A stretch of DNA of 45,325 nt from Candidatus Zhuqueibacterota bacterium (GTDB taxonomy: Bacteria > Zhuqueibacterota > Zhuqueibacteria > Oceanimicrobiales > Oceanimicrobiaceae). The stretch's first letter is position 1, and every line of letters starts with the position of its first letter. Location of the stretch: the NCBI GenBank assembly GCA_029262005.1, contig JAJDAG010000139.1, positions 1-45,325 of the forward strand, given 5' to 3'. Both the position numbers and the translations under genes were made by a program. The notes under the pieces were generated by a model. It was not told the origin of the DNA. It saw only the letters and a program-made list of their open reading frames with translations, and did no database searches. Below, in pieces: positions 14,370 to 23,525 of this stretch.

Positions 14370-15281
14370 TTAGTTCGTTCCCTGCTCGAATGCAGCATGT
14401 GCTCCAGCCGTGGCAATCTCAACATCCTGATCAGCGCTGGCTGCCCCGCTTACGCCGACACCGCCAACCACGCGCCCCCTGAAGTAAATTGGTAACCCTC
14501 CGCGCAGCATGTTGTAGCCAACCGTAACCAGAGAACCCCTGCCGCCAATAATCCCATCCTCCAGTTTCTTAGAAGGAAATCGAAACATCGCTGCTGTCCG
14601 TGCTTTTTCGTAAGCCACCATTGCAGCAGCCGGAAACGTCCCATCCAGGCGTTCCAAATAGAGCAGATGGCCGCCGGCATCCACGATGGCGATTGCGCCC
14701 CCCGGCGCACGATGCTCCTTAGCATATTGGGCTCCGACCCCTGCAATGACTTTTGCTGCCGCAAGTGAGAGGTCGAGATTGTCATTGAGCTGAGCGGCCG
14801 TGAGAAAGCTGCCATATTTTTCCTGGACCTTCGGCCAATTCTCGTTGGCTTTCATGATGACCATTTTGGGGCCCATTTTCTTCCACATCCCGACCGCTTT
14901 GGCGTTGCGCTGCAGGTAGAGCTTGCCATCAACGACCTGAAACAAGTTGACATCGATTAGTTGCAAATGGCCCATTGACATCGCCATCGCACAAAAACCG
15001 CCATATTGCGGCGCATATTTTTCAGGATTCTTGACAAAATTTTTCAAATTTTTGTCAGATACAAAATAGTAGACAGCACCGGCATAGGTGGTTTGGTATT
15101 TGTTGTCGCCGTGCACTGCTTTTTTCTCGGTGAAAAAAGCGACAGGGTCATAGCCATCAATAATGACGCCCTTGTCATTCACATTCGTCAGATACCCCTG
15201 TTGCGCATATACTCTATTTAATGACAGTGTAACAAACATTAGGCAGAACAGTACAATGATTTTGATTGAAGAAGTTTTCAT
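14370..15281 (-). CDS. Secreted YHS-domain / GlcG-HbpS fusion protein
   Basis: 303 aa with a clear signal peptide (residues 1-26). Residues ~28-150 are the long YHS-type domain ('DGYDPVAFFTEKKAVHG', 'YYFVSDKNLKNFVKNPEKYAPQYGGFCAMAMSMG', 'VVDGKLYLQRNAKAVGMWKK', 'NWPKVQEKYG'), a fold often tied to metal handling. Residues ~165-303 are a GlcG/HbpS domain ('LSLAAAKVIAGVGAQYAKEHRAPGGAIAIVDAGG', 'KARTAAMFRFPSKKLED', 'GGLPIYFRGRVVGGVGVSGA'), known in HbpS as a haem-binding redox sensor. Both parts usually occur alone. The fusion suggests a periplasmic haem- or metal-binding protein, which is inference. The stop at 14370 and the single continuous frame make it intact. Confidence 0.85.
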   Translation of the reverse strand: MKTSSIKIIVLFCLMFVTLSLNRVYAQQGYLTNVNDKGVIIDGYDPVAFFTEKKAVHGDNKYQTTYAGAVYYFVSDKNLKNFVKNPEKYAPQYGGFCAMAMSMGHLQLIDVNLFQVVDGKLYLQRNAKAVGMWKKMGPKMVIMKANENWPKVQEKYGSFLTAAQLNDNLDLSLAAAKVIAGVGAQYAKEHRAPGGAIAIVDAGGHLLYLERLDGTFPAAAMVAYEKARTAAMFRFPSKKLEDGIIGGRGSLVTVGYNMLRGGLPIYFRGRVVGGVGVSGAASADQDVEIATAGAHAAFEQGTN

Positions 15282-15330
15282 GATCTTAATCCTCCGAACT
15301 TTGTTAGAATTGCTAGTTATTGCCCATTTA

Positions 15331-15675
15331 TCAGTTGTGTAGCACTTTTTTTACGGCAAACATCATATTTGCACCATCCTTGCCTTTACAGAAAACCTCA
15401 TCAGCAATCCAGGAACGGAAGTCGAATCTCAGGTCACAATTGCTGGTCTGGAGTACCAATTTGGCTCTACCCAAATCGCGGAATCGCTGCGGCAAGTCAC
15501 CCAAAGACTGCTCATCCATATCCAAAATCACAATGTCTATAGCAGCCTGACCTAGTGCATCGGAGATTTCTTCCACGCCACCCAATGACCATACAATGTG
15601 TCCTGAGCCCTCAAGGCGCAATTGAAGTAGACGATGCCGGATCGGATCGCTCTCATTGAGAAGAATCTGTGCCAT
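15331..15675 (-). CDS. Stand-alone receiver-like domain
   Basis: 114 aa with the alternating pattern of a CheY-like receiver: 'AQILLNESDPIRHRLLQLRLEGSG' (acidic pair region reduced to E8/D10), then 'DIVILDMD' with the phosphoacceptor-like Asp at ~52. The later Thr/Ser and Lys positions are weak ('LVLQTS', 'VFCKGKDG'), so phosphorylation is not assured. It has no output domain. It lies between the DUF2582 winged-helix gene and the YHS-GlcG gene, and 'GGAAGGAGGG' precedes its start. Confidence 0.6.
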   Translation of the reverse strand: MAQILLNESDPIRHRLLQLRLEGSGHIVWSLGGVEEISDALGQAAIDIVILDMDEQSLGDLPQRFRDLGRAKLVLQTSNCDLRFDFRSWIADEVFCKGKDGANMMFAVKKVLHN

Positions 15676-15713
15676 ATAGAAACCCTCCTTCCTGGCGGCA
15701 AGACGTTGTCGGA

Positions 15714-15911
15714 TTATTTTACAGAGAGTTTAACAGAAGAGCCTTTTTTCGAGATAGTCAGTTTATCTTCTCTGGCAAGCCAACCAATGGCCTGATGCAA
15801 GATATCATCTGAACCGCCTACCTTCTTTTTTACTTTGGCAAACGTCGATTCTCCGTTGTCGTTCAAGACTTGCCAGATATTTCCAGCAGTCTCACCAATT
15901 TCGTAGATCAT
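15714..15911 (-). CDS. Winged-helix protein, DUF2582 family
   Basis: 65 aa. The whole protein fits the DUF2582 winged helix: 'EIGETAGNIWQVLNDNGESTFAKVKKKVGGSDDILHQAIGWLAREDKL', ending in a beta-hairpin wing. The family is small, DNA-binding-like and without an assigned function. It is preceded by 'GGAGGGAAA' and sits between the SDR gene and the receiver gene, so it may be a local regulator. Confidence 0.8.
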   Translation of the reverse strand: MIYEIGETAGNIWQVLNDNGESTFAKVKKKVGGSDDILHQAIGWLAREDKLTISKKGSSVKLSVK

Positions 15912-15954
15912 TTTCCTCCCTCCATTTGGAAATAGTCATTCCTTGTAAAGTAAA

Positions 15955-16812
15955 TCAACCTCCGGTTGCAAAACCGGGATAAAGCGTCATGCCACCGTCA
16001 ACAAACAAACTGGTGCCATTGACGTAGTCCGACAGGTCTGAGGCAAGCCAAACGGCAGCGCGTCCAATATCTTCAGGTTCACCGATGCGCTTGTAAGGCA
16101 CCAGTCCCATAAGAGAATCGTAAGCCTCCGGAGTACTCCAGGCCTCGGTATTTATGGGGGTACGAATGGCGCCGGGAGCGATACTGTTCACTCGAATCCG
16201 ATAAGGCCCAACTTCCTGAGCGATGCTCTTCATCATCAGCATCACGCCGCCTTTAGAAGCAGCGTAATTAACGTGACCAGCCCACGGTATGGTTTCATGA
16301 ACCGAACTCATGCAAATGATCTTGCCGGCGGAACTTGAGACATCTTTGACCACACCGCGTCGCTTGAATTCGCGTACCGCCTCGCGGGCACACAGGAATT
16401 GACCCGTGAGGTTCACATTGATGACCGTATTCCACTGCTGCAAAGTCATCTCGTCAAAAGGCGCATCCTGCTGCAGTCCGGCATTGTTTACCAGGATGTC
16501 AGTGTTGCCGAACTCCTGAATCATCCTTTTGAACATGGCACCAACCTGATCTTCTTGCGAAACGTCAGCCTGGTGCGCGATGGCATTACTCCCGAACTGC
16601 TTGATTTTGTCAACAACCTCCTGAGCGGCATCTTCGCCGGAACGGTAGTTGACGACAACATCGGCGCCGGCTTCACCCAGCGCAATGGCGACAGCCCTTC
16701 CGATTCCGGAATTAGCGCCGGTCACAAGCGCTTTTTGATTCTTGAGAATCTTCAAGGGTTCACATTTTGGCATCACAACGCCAGGGTACTGTTCTTGCTT
16801 GGAATCAGTCAT
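15955..16812 (-). CDS. SDR-family oxidoreductase, glucose 1-dehydrogenase type
   Basis: 285 aa, a classical short-chain dehydrogenase. It has the nucleotide motif 'VTGANSGIGRA' (about residues 30-40), 'NNAG' in 'DILVNNAGLQ', catalytic Ser in 'IICMSSVHETIPW', and Y-x3-K in 'VNYAASKGG'. The C-terminus 'SDYVNGTSLFVDGGMTLYPGF' is typical of glucose 1-dehydrogenases of the Bacillus and stress-SDR type. The ~27-residue N-terminal extension resembles the general-stress SDRs. NAD(P)-dependent oxidation of a sugar or other alcohol is expected; the exact substrate is not readable. It starts 15 bp after the glucosidase gene, so they are co-transcribed. AAAGGA lies 9-10 bases before the ATG. Confidence 0.85.
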   Translation of the reverse strand: MTDSKQEQYPGVVMPKCEPLKILKNQKALVTGANSGIGRAVAIALGEAGADVVVNYRSGEDAAQEVVDKIKQFGSNAIAHQADVSQEDQVGAMFKRMIQEFGNTDILVNNAGLQQDAPFDEMTLQQWNTVINVNLTGQFLCAREAVREFKRRGVVKDVSSSAGKIICMSSVHETIPWAGHVNYAASKGGVMLMMKSIAQEVGPYRIRVNSIAPGAIRTPINTEAWSTPEAYDSLMGLVPYKRIGEPEDIGRAAVWLASDLSDYVNGTSLFVDGGMTLYPGFATGG

Positions 16813-16827
16813 CTTTTGGTTATCCTT

Positions 16828-19503
16828 TCAATTCCGTGTTTGTGGTTTCTTTGCGGCTGTTTTAGCCTTCATCTTCGTTTCAGGCCGCCTTGGCTGGAGC
16901 AATTTCGCGACGACACCGGTCCATCCGGTTTGATGTGACGCCCCTATGCCGCGACCACTATCCCCGTGAAAATACTCGTGAAAGAGGATGTAATCACGGA
17001 AATGCGGGTCAGTCTGAAATTTGTCATTATCTCCGAATACCACTCGTTTCCCGCTTTCATCTCGCAAGAAAAGGCGCGCCAGGCGGTTGCTCAGCTCGTT
17101 GGCAACTTCAAGAATAGTGGCATAGTTGCCGGAGCCGGTGGGGCATTCGACTTTGAAATCGTCACCATAATAATGGTAAAATTTCTGCAACGATTCGATA
17201 ATGAGAAAATTCACCGGAAACCAGATCGGGCCCCGCCAATTCGAATTGCCGCCGAACAAGCCTGTGTCCGATTCACCGGGTTGATAGGTTACTTTGAATT
17301 CCTCACCGTTTGTGTGAAAAACGTAAGGTTGCTCCTGATGATATTTCGACAGGGCTCGTATACCATAATCTGAAAGGAACTCGGTCTCATCCAACATCCG
17401 TTTCAAAAGGCTTTTCATACGGTGTCCGCGCAGCAAAGAGAGCAGTCGCCGCTCACCTGAACCCGGTTCGTTCCACCGAGATACCAGGTGGGAGAGATCA
17501 GTTCGATAGTTTAGGAACCATTCGAGCCTTTCTTTGAACGCGGGGACTTTTTCAAGGAAATGCGGCTCAAGCGTCTCAACCGCAAACATGGGAATCAGGC
17601 CAACCATGGAATGAATTTTAAGTCTAATCAGATTGCCATTGGGACAGTGAAGCGTGTCGTAATAAAACTCATCTTCATCATCCCATAAATCGATGCCCTC
17701 ACCGCCGCTATTGGTCATTGCCCCGGCGATATAGAAGAAGTGTTCGAGGAACTTTGTCGCCATATCCTGGTAAATCGGCTTGGTCAACGCCAGTTCCAAA
17801 GCGATGCGCATCATGTTCAACGAGAACATTGCCATCCAGCTCGTACCGTCGGACTGGTCGATATGGCCGCCCGTTGGTAGTTCGGAACTACGGTCAAAAA
17901 CGCCAATATTGTCCAACCCCAGGAATCCACCTTGAAAAATATTGTTTCCCTCGGCATCCTTTTGATTAACCCACCAGGTGAAGTTGAGAAGGAGTTTGTG
18001 GAAAATACGCTCCAGAAAGTCGAGGTCACCTTTGCCATTATTCTGCTTCTGATCGATCTTGAAAACCCGCCAGGTGGCCCATGCATGCACCGGCGGATTT
18101 ACGTCGCCGAACGCCCACTCATAAGCCGGCAGTTGACCATTTGGGTGCATGTACCACTCACGGGTGAGCATAAGAAGCTGTTCTTTTGCAAACTCCGAGT
18201 CTACTGTCGATATAGGAATACAATGAAATGCCAGATCCCACGCAGCATACCATGGATATTCCCATTTGTCAGGCATTGAGATGATATCGGCATTGTTGAG
18301 GTGAATCCACTCATGATTTCGGCCGTTTTTCCTTGCTGCGGGGGGCTCGGGTTGGCGGGGATCACCGTTTATCCACTCACTGATATCATAATAATAGAAC
18401 TGCTTCGACCAAAGCATCCCTGCAAATGCTTGACGCTGCACATTCCGCTTGTCCTCGTTCTTGATACCTTGTTGCAGCTCTCTGTAGAATTCATCTGCCT
18501 CTTTCAGCCGAGCCGAGAAAACCTCGTCAAACTGCTGGAAAGGTTTTGCCTGGTCGGATTTGCTGAGGCGCATTCGAGTCTCGACCGACTTTCCGGGAGA
18601 AATTTTGACCTTGTAATTGACGGCCGCCTTAGTCCCCTTATGCTTTGGGTTGACCGCCTTTTTCACGCCGTGAACGAGATAATCATTGATGCCGTCCTTG
18701 AAATACCCCTTCGCATTTTCGGCCCCATGAAGTCGGTTGGCGTTGGTTTCGTTGTCACAAAAAAGCAACTCTGGATGACCATCGCAATAAAGCTGCATCT
18801 TCCCCAGATCGGCATGCTCAATCAAAACCGCATTATTACCGGCTTTTGTCATTTTCGGTTTAGGCCTATCCGCGCTCCAGGACCAGGTATCACGAAACCA
18901 GATCTGTGGCAACAAATTGAGCGCAGCCTCTTCAGGGCCGCGGTTGAACGCAGTGACGCGAATCAGAATATCTTCGGAGTCGGCCTTGGCATATTCAACG
19001 AACACATCAAAATAGCGATCGTTGTCAAAAACTCCGGTGTCGATCAATTCAAACTCGGAGTCTCCTTTGCCGCGTCGACCATTCTCTTCAACCAGCAGCG
19101 AGTACGGGAATTCCTGCTGCGGATACTTGTAGAGCATTTTCATATAAGAGTGAGTCGGCGTGCTATCCAGGTAATAATAATACTCTTTAGCGTCTTCACC
19201 GTGGTTGCCCTCATTACCGGTCAAGCCGAATATTCGCTCTTTGAGAATCTGGTCAGTGCCATTCCACAAACCCAGGGAAAGGCATAAAAGCTGTTGGTCG
19301 TCACTAATCCCGGCAATACCTTCCTCGCCCCAGCGATAAGCCTTGCTGCGCGCCATGTCATGCGTAACGTGTTCCCAGGCATTGCCAAAAGGACTGTAGT
19401 CCTCCCTGACTGTCCCCCATTGCCTTTCAGTTAAGTAGGGGCCCCACTTTTTCCAGGGTGCTTTGCCTGTACTTGCTACTAGTCTTTCTTTTTCTTTTGT
19501 CAT
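16828..19503 (-). CDS. GH63-type glucosidase (MGH1-like glycoside hydrolase)
   Basis: 891 aa. It opens with '[19 protein letters not shown]' and '[30 protein letters not shown]', the signature of the large cytoplasmic GH63-type glucosidases. It continues with an (alpha/alpha)6 region: '[19 protein letters not shown]', '[19 protein letters not shown]', 'DIGVF'-type '[11 protein letters not shown]', '[12 protein letters not shown]', '[19 protein letters not shown]' and '[20 protein letters not shown]'. Acidic residues in 'AWDLAF' and 'HEYFHGD' are likely catalytic neighbours. No signal peptide is present. The usual guess is hydrolysis of alpha-glucosides or glucosylglycerate/trehalose-like solutes. 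GAGAGG lies 6 bases before the ATG. It is the first gene of the unit running into the SDR and smaller genes, and a sigma54-like promoter lies ~130 bp upstream. Confidence 0.88.
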   Translation of the reverse strand: MTKEKERLVASTGKAPWKKWGPYLTERQWGTVREDYSPFGNAWEHVTHDMARSKAYRWGEEGIAGISDDQQLLCLSLGLWNGTDQILKERIFGLTGNEGNHGEDAKEYYYYLDSTPTHSYMKMLYKYPQQEFPYSLLVEENGRRGKGDSEFELIDTGVFDNDRYFDVFVEYAKADSEDILIRVTAFNRGPEEAALNLLPQIWFRDTWSWSADRPKPKMTKAGNNAVLIEHADLGKMQLYCDGHPELLFCDNETNANRLHGAENAKGYFKDGINDYLVHGVKKAVNPKHKGTKAAVNYKVKISPGKSVETRMRLSKSDQAKPFQQFDEVFSARLKEADEFYRELQQGIKNEDKRNVQRQAFAGMLWSKQFYYYDISEWINGDPRQPEPPAARKNGRNHEWIHLNNADIISMPDKWEYPWYAAWDLAFHCIPISTVDSEFAKEQLLMLTREWYMHPNGQLPAYEWAFGDVNPPVHAWATWRVFKIDQKQNNGKGDLDFLERIFHKLLLNFTWWVNQKDAEGNNIFQGGFLGLDNIGVFDRSSELPTGGHIDQSDGTSWMAMFSLNMMRIALELALTKPIYQDMATKFLEHFFYIAGAMTNSGGEGIDLWDDEDEFYYDTLHCPNGNLIRLKIHSMVGLIPMFAVETLEPHFLEKVPAFKERLEWFLNYRTDLSHLVSRWNEPGSGERRLLSLLRGHRMKSLLKRMLDETEFLSDYGIRALSKYHQEQPYVFHTNGEEFKVTYQPGESDTGLFGGNSNWRGPIWFPVNFLIIESLQKFYHYYGDDFKVECPTGSGNYATILEVANELSNRLARLFLRDESGKRVVFGDNDKFQTDPHFRDYILFHEYFHGDSGRGIGASHQTGWTGVVAKLLQPRRPETKMKAKTAAKKPQTRN

Positions 19504-19630
19504 TTACGCCCTCTCGGATGCATTCACGTTGTAAGCGCCAGCCCAAATAATGTCGTCAAAATAGACACTTTCGATCATTTTTGACATTTGTATCAATTAT
19601 TTAATTTACTAAAATACATCAGCTCCCTAC

Positions 19631-19645
19631 CCAAGAAGCGTGCCA
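19631..19645 (-). promoter_or_regulatory. Sigma54-like -24/-12 promoter for the glucosidase operon
   Basis: On the minus strand the sequence TGGCACG-CTTC-TTGG matches the consensus TGGCACG-N4-TTGC except for the last base of the -12 element. It lies ~130 bp upstream of the glucosidase start, and the gene directly upstream encodes a sigma54 activator. The mismatch at the -12 GC step is the main doubt. Confidence 0.5.
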
Positions 19646-19742
19646 GAGACCATCTTTCCGCGTATTATATTGTTTGTTATAACTTTAGAAGCATTCGCAG
19701 CCCAGCCTGAATTGCAATCAACTCACCAGATAAGATGAGATG

Positions 19743-19758
19743 TTACCTAATATGGTGG
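19743..19758. promoter_or_regulatory. Possible activator-binding (enhancer) site
   Basis: TTACCTAATATGGTGG matches the perfect palindrome at 22062-22077 at 12 of 16 positions. It sits ~100 bp upstream of the -24 element, the normal distance for a sigma54 enhancer. Its first ten bases, TTACCTAATA, recur inverted at 21980-21989. Confidence 0.4.
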
Positions 19759-19998
19759 AATTCAAAAAAGTTGTATGAAGGAAATGCCGATCAAGACGCT
19801 TCGGAATGATTCTGACAAGTACATGGATCCTGACTTCTGATGACAAGCAGCGAACCATCTGAGTCAGTATTAGCCATTAAAAACGTGGAAATTCTATCGG
19901 GGGTTTTTCAGGAAATTTCTAATCTCAACACTCGGGCTCTTAGAACTCGGCAGAGGCACATCCCTTCTCCGGTTGAGTTTTCCATGAGAATGCTCAAT

Positions 19999-21909
19999 CT
20001 AAGGTTCATTTGGTTCGCGGACAATCCCAAGTTTTTTCATGCGATTTCGCAGTGTGTTTGGATGTAGATCCAGAATTTGCGCGGCACCTTTCGGCCCATT
20101 AATGACCCAATTCGTTTCAAGCAGAACTTTAAGGATATGGTTCCGCTCTGCATCTTCCATTTTGGCTGAAGCACTTTTGACCAGCGTCTCTTCGAGTTCA
20201 ATGCGCAGCCTGCCGCCGGTAGAAATGATCATCGCACGTTCGATGACGTTAGAAAGTTCACGGATGTTGCCCGGCCACTGGTATTGAACAAGTCGTTCCA
20301 TTGTCTTATCATCAACCTTTTTGTACTCTACTCCGAGCCGGTTCTTATGTTTACTTATGAAATAATGAACGAGCATAGGAATGTCATCCCTCCGCTCACG
20401 CAGCGGTGGTACACGAATCGGAAAAACATTCAACCGGTAATACAAGTCATCTCTAAATTCTCCTTCGGCTACAGCTAATGTCAGATCGCGGTTGGTGGCG
20501 GCAATCAGACGCGCATTGACCTTCTTTGTTTCGGTTCCCCCGACACGCTCAAATTCATTTTCTTGTAGAACGCGGAGCAGCTTAACCTGCACATCCAGCG
20601 GAACATCGCCTATCTCATCCAGAAATATGCTTCCGCCGTCAGCTAATTCAAAACGGCCAAGCTTTCTACTGATGGCTCCGGTAAATGCACCCTTCTCGTG
20701 TCCAAAGAACTCGCTTTCGACCAAACTCACCGGCAAGGCGGCTGTATTTACTTTTATGAGTGCTCGCGCATTACGTCTACTTAGCTTATGAACTTTGTGT
20801 GCGATCAACTCTTTGCCAGTTCCGGTCTCACCCGTGATAAGAACCGGCGTATCCGTCACCGCAACCTTTTCAACATTCTCCAAAATCTTAATAAATGTAG
20901 GGCTTTGTCCAATTAACTCATCGAAGTTATGATTTACATTGATTTCTTCTTGAAGATATTCTCTTTCGAGCAGCAATCTTTGAATTTCGGCGTGCGCGCG
21001 GACTCTTTCACCTATATCCCGCAAGATAATCGTGTAATACTTCGTACCTCCCTCCATTGCCAGCGAGATAGTCGCTTCAAAGGGAAACACCTCACCATTG
21101 GCTCGACATGCGGTAATTCCTTCAGATGCCCAAACGTAGCAAACGAGTTCCTTCTTTTTATCACAGGACACGACATATTGCTCAAATAGCCGTCTGAATT
21201 TGGGAGTCAGAAACCGTTCAAAAGAATTCCCAAGCATATCTTTCGCGGTACAGTGAAAAATGCTCTCCGCCGATTGATTAAAAATGAGAATATGGTAATT
21301 ATTGTCAATTGTGATGATGGCGTCCATAGCCGTGGCCAGGATGCTATTAAGTCGTGCATCAATACGTGCATGCGCTTCCTCAGCAAATTTTCTCTCCAGC
21401 TCAGCCTTGGCCCGTCCAGCAAATATTTTTATTATCGCGAGGTCATCAGCCGGAATTTCCATCGGCTTGTCATCAAAAACCGCTAGAACACCCAGTATTG
21501 CGCCATCGGTAGCCGCAAGAGGAATCACCAGGCCGCTCTCAATGTTGAGATTGGACAAACTCTTATCGTTTGGAAACTGAGATTGAATGCCTCGCGGACA
21601 ATGATAGATTTCCCCGTCCATTACCTTTCCGCAAGGCGAAATTGACAGATCACAGTCAAATTCCTCCAGGAAGTTCGCTCCTCCCCAAAACGCCAGGAGC
21701 CGCAACCGCGCATTGTTTTCTGTCAATTCAGCGACGTAGGCGCAATTCACGTCAAGAGTTTCGGACAGACTGCGGACCAGAGAACGAAAAAATTCTTCCC
21801 CAACAACCGAAGCAACGCCCTCTACAATAGAGCGGAGCATATCGCTCCCATGCTGTGATAGCGGGCTGTCCTTTCCTTGCATTAACTTTTTATTTCTTTT
21901 CTTTTCCAT
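19999..21909 (-). CDS. Sigma54-dependent transcriptional activator (GAF-PAS-AAA+-Fis)
   Basis: 636 aa. Domains in order: GAF (about 20-175; 'LRSIVEGVASVVGEEFFRSLVRSLSETL' to 'GLVIPLAATDGAILGVLAVFDDKPM'), a PAS domain (about 183-305; 'NSILATAMDAIITIDNNYHILIFNQSAE', 'YYTIILRDIGER'), and the AAA+ core. The core has Walker A 'GETGTGKE', the sigma54-contact loop 'GAFTGA', Walker B 'GGSIFLDEIGD' and the sensor region 'NARLIAATNRDL'. A Fis-type HTH closes the protein ('GPKGAAQILDLHPNTLRNRMKKLGI'). There is no receiver domain, so GAF or PAS ligands probably set activity. It lies upstream of, and in the same direction as, the glucosidase operon. Palindromic sites flank it on both sides, which suggests control of that operon and autoregulation. 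Confidence 0.92.
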   Translation of the reverse strand: MEKKRNKKLMQGKDSPLSQHGSDMLRSIVEGVASVVGEEFFRSLVRSLSETLDVNCAYVAELTENNARLRLLAFWGGANFLEEFDCDLSISPCGKVMDGEIYHCPRGIQSQFPNDKSLSNLNIESGLVIPLAATDGAILGVLAVFDDKPMEIPADDLAIIKIFAGRAKAELERKFAEEAHARIDARLNSILATAMDAIITIDNNYHILIFNQSAESIFHCTAKDMLGNSFERFLTPKFRRLFEQYVVSCDKKKELVCYVWASEGITACRANGEVFPFEATISLAMEGGTKYYTIILRDIGERVRAHAEIQRLLLEREYLQEEINVNHNFDELIGQSPTFIKILENVEKVAVTDTPVLITGETGTGKELIAHKVHKLSRRNARALIKVNTAALPVSLVESEFFGHEKGAFTGAISRKLGRFELADGGSIFLDEIGDVPLDVQVKLLRVLQENEFERVGGTETKKVNARLIAATNRDLTLAVAEGEFRDDLYYRLNVFPIRVPPLRERRDDIPMLVHYFISKHKNRLGVEYKKVDDKTMERLVQYQWPGNIRELSNVIERAMIISTGGRLRIELEETLVKSASAKMEDAERNHILKVLLETNWVINGPKGAAQILDLHPNTLRNRMKKLGIVREPNEP

Positions 21910-21973
21910 AAAAAACCATTCATTTTTCTTGCAGAGCAGTGATATATCTAATCAAAATTCGGGCCAAGAAACT

Positions 21974-22077
21974 GTGGGGTATTAGGTAATTGATATTACT
22001 AATATTACGAATCAAGTTTTCTCAGGAGCCAATACGACAAAACTCACCCTATGTGGAAAAATCACCATATATGGTGA
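21974..22077. promoter_or_regulatory. Cluster of related palindromic sites upstream of the sigma54 activator gene
   Basis: The core is a perfect 16-bp palindrome, TCACCATATATGGTGA, at 22062-22077. Just before it lies a degenerate copy, TCACCCTATGTGGA (22044-22057). A third, inverted partial copy is GTGGGGTATTAGGTAA (21974-21989). They lie 65-170 bp upstream of the activator gene start. The similar site at 19743-19758 lies upstream of the glucosidase. They are probable operators of the activator itself, by inference. Confidence 0.45.
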
Positions 22078-22616
22078 GCTTGTAGCTTTGGGCAATGCAT
22101 CTCGTCGTCCATTCCACCTAGACCATTTTGTGACCACAGCGAAACCAATCAATACCACCCGTACATAATTTCAATTAGACAAAAAAAAACTGTAAAAACC
22201 TGCCATTACATGGCGGGGAAAGATACGCCTAGTTTCGACAACACGCAAATAGAAATGTCCGAAAGCGATTTGACGTTATACAAGCAGACACTCCTCTTCC
22301 GCCGATGGTTGCCTGGATTCACAAGTTGAGACTTAGCACCTCTTCTCATAGTGCCGCTTCCATGCCACTAATCATCTGCTCAATCCCTGGTGATTTTGAT
22401 ATTACCTTATTGTTCTGAGCTAGTTGGCTGTTTATAGACAAGAATAGATGGAGCGATGAAGATGACTTCGTTGGCCACTGAGATATTGGGCCATTGGTAT
22501 CATCGCTTGGCTTTGGCCTCTTCTTCGCTCCCCAAACAATCCGCAACGAATGCTTTACAGACTATTTTTTAAGTCAGCTCTTCCAATTTCTCCATAGCGT
22601 CATACTGTGACAAAAC
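22078..22616. other. Intergenic region without a recognisable gene
   Basis: Short frames exist on both strands (for example a 66-residue minus frame ending at 22346), but none has a ribosome site or a family resemblance. A small hairpin at 22199-22217 (CCTGCCAT/ATGGCGGG) is followed on the minus strand by T-runs. It has a C-A mismatch in that RNA, so terminator function is doubtful. Confidence 0.4.
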
Positions 22617-22745
22617 TCAATCTTGTTCCCAGTTTCCTGCCGTGTCCGGTGTAACTCCGGTCAAGTGTGCCAACTCCTTTTGATAGAGACCTCTCTCAGA
22701 CGTGAGTTTTTCAACTGTTGGCCGATAATTGCAGGCGCAATGGAT
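22617..22745 (-). pseudogene. Remnant of an XRE-type helix-turn-helix protein
   Basis: The minus-strand frame reads 'VEKLTSERGLYQKELAHLTGV' followed by 'TPDTAGNWEQD' and then a stop. The 'YQKELAHLTGVTPDTAGNWE' segment matches the recognition helices of XRE-like HTH domains. Only ~40 residues remain and no start or ribosome site is visible. It is probably a relic, overlapping the upstream edge of the ComM relic on the other strand. Confidence 0.4.
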
Positions 22746-22789
22746 GCCTCCTTCGAAATCCTGAAACTGACTTTAAAGAACTTAGGCTC

Positions 22790-23291
22790 GTTGTCGTTTG
22801 CGACTGCACGGGTGCCTCTGCGGGTACTACTCTGACCCAAATCACGATTGTAGTTGGTCTCCGCCGCAAATCCAAAAATATATGGCAAGAGTATCCGGCC
22901 CGTTGTTGGATAGAATTGATATTCATATTGAAGTGCCCGCAGCTAAATTTAAGGATTTGGCCGGCGAAAGAAGTGGCGAGACTTCTGAAGTTATACGCAA
23001 ACGTGTGAAAAAGGCCAGGGACATTCAAATTACCAGTTTCAAAAGCTATAAAAACCTGTTTGGAAACGCAAGAATGGAATCGAAAGAAATTCGCCAATAC
23101 TGTGAGATTGATGAGCGAAGTCAGGAACTTCTGAAAATGGCAATTACCAAGCCGGGGCTTTCTGCCAGAGCTTATGATAGAATTTTGAAAGTCTCCGAAG
23201 CATTGCGGATTTAGAAAGTTCTGCAGAGATCAAGCCGGAATTCGTCAGTGTGGCGATTCAGTATCGGAGTGTGGATAGGTCGGTTGTGTGA
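22790..23291 (+). pseudogene. C-terminal remnant of a ComM/YifB Mg-chelatase-like ATPase
   Basis: The frame beginning near 22798 gives 'CLCGYYSDPNHDCSWSPPQIQKY' and 'RVSGPLLDRIDIHIEVPA', then 'ARMESKEIRQYCEIDERSQELL' and 'GLSARAYDRILKV'. This is the highly conserved C-terminal third of ComM/YifB. Near 23200 the frame shifts, and the true ending 'IADLESSAEIKPEFVSVAIQYRSVDR' continues in another frame to TGA at 23289-23291. The N-terminal ~370 residues, with Walker A and the Lon-like domain, are missing. The expected 'FMLVAAMNPCP' stretch is damaged. It is a decayed fragment, not a working gene. Confidence 0.8.
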
Positions 23292-23313
23292 GGCTGGACT
23301 GCTGGATGTATGT

Positions 23314-23461
23314 TAGCCTGATTAATTCCTAAATTCACAATTTAAGGTCAAACGTCATGCACCGGATTGTCACTCAGGAGGCGTCTTGTTAGCTTGGTAA
23401 ACTGCTGTAAATTAAAAAGATTCCTCCAGAATGACAAAATTGCTGTGAATTATTCAGGTTA
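23314..23461. repeat. Small inverted-repeat (MITE-like) element, copy B
   Basis: 148 bp. The ends are TAGCCTGATTAATTC (23314-23328) and the complement of TAACCTGAATAATTC (23447-23461), that is, 15-bp terminal inverted repeats with two mismatches. It is the uninterrupted relative, in opposite orientation, of the element at 6367-6634. Shared internal blocks are TTTAAGGTCAAA, TTGTCACTCAGGAGG, GTCTTGTT and GTAAATTA. There is no coding capacity. It lies in a gene graveyard. Confidence 0.7.
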
Positions 23462-23525
23462 GATGCACTTATGTACTTCTGGGCGATATGACTTGCACCA
23501 GCGACTCGTTAATCCCCAGTCTAAA

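Larger units (their letters stand above)
19504..19998. other. Intergenic region between the sigma54 activator and the glucosidase operon
   Basis: About 495 bp without a convincing gene. It holds the sigma54-like promoter (19631-19645) and the palindrome-like site (19743-19758) described separately. A 75-residue plus-strand frame beginning at 19840 overlaps the activator's end and has no ribosome site or homology I recognise. Confidence 0.6.

Noticed and set aside
18301-19287. 328-residue plus-strand ORF inside the glucosidase gene
   Set aside because: It lies wholly antisense to a clear GH63-type coding region and shows no protein-like signature.
22199-22217. Hairpin followed by T-runs on the minus strand
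   Set aside because: A C-A mismatch breaks the stem in the relevant RNA, and no gene that would need a terminator lies upstream.
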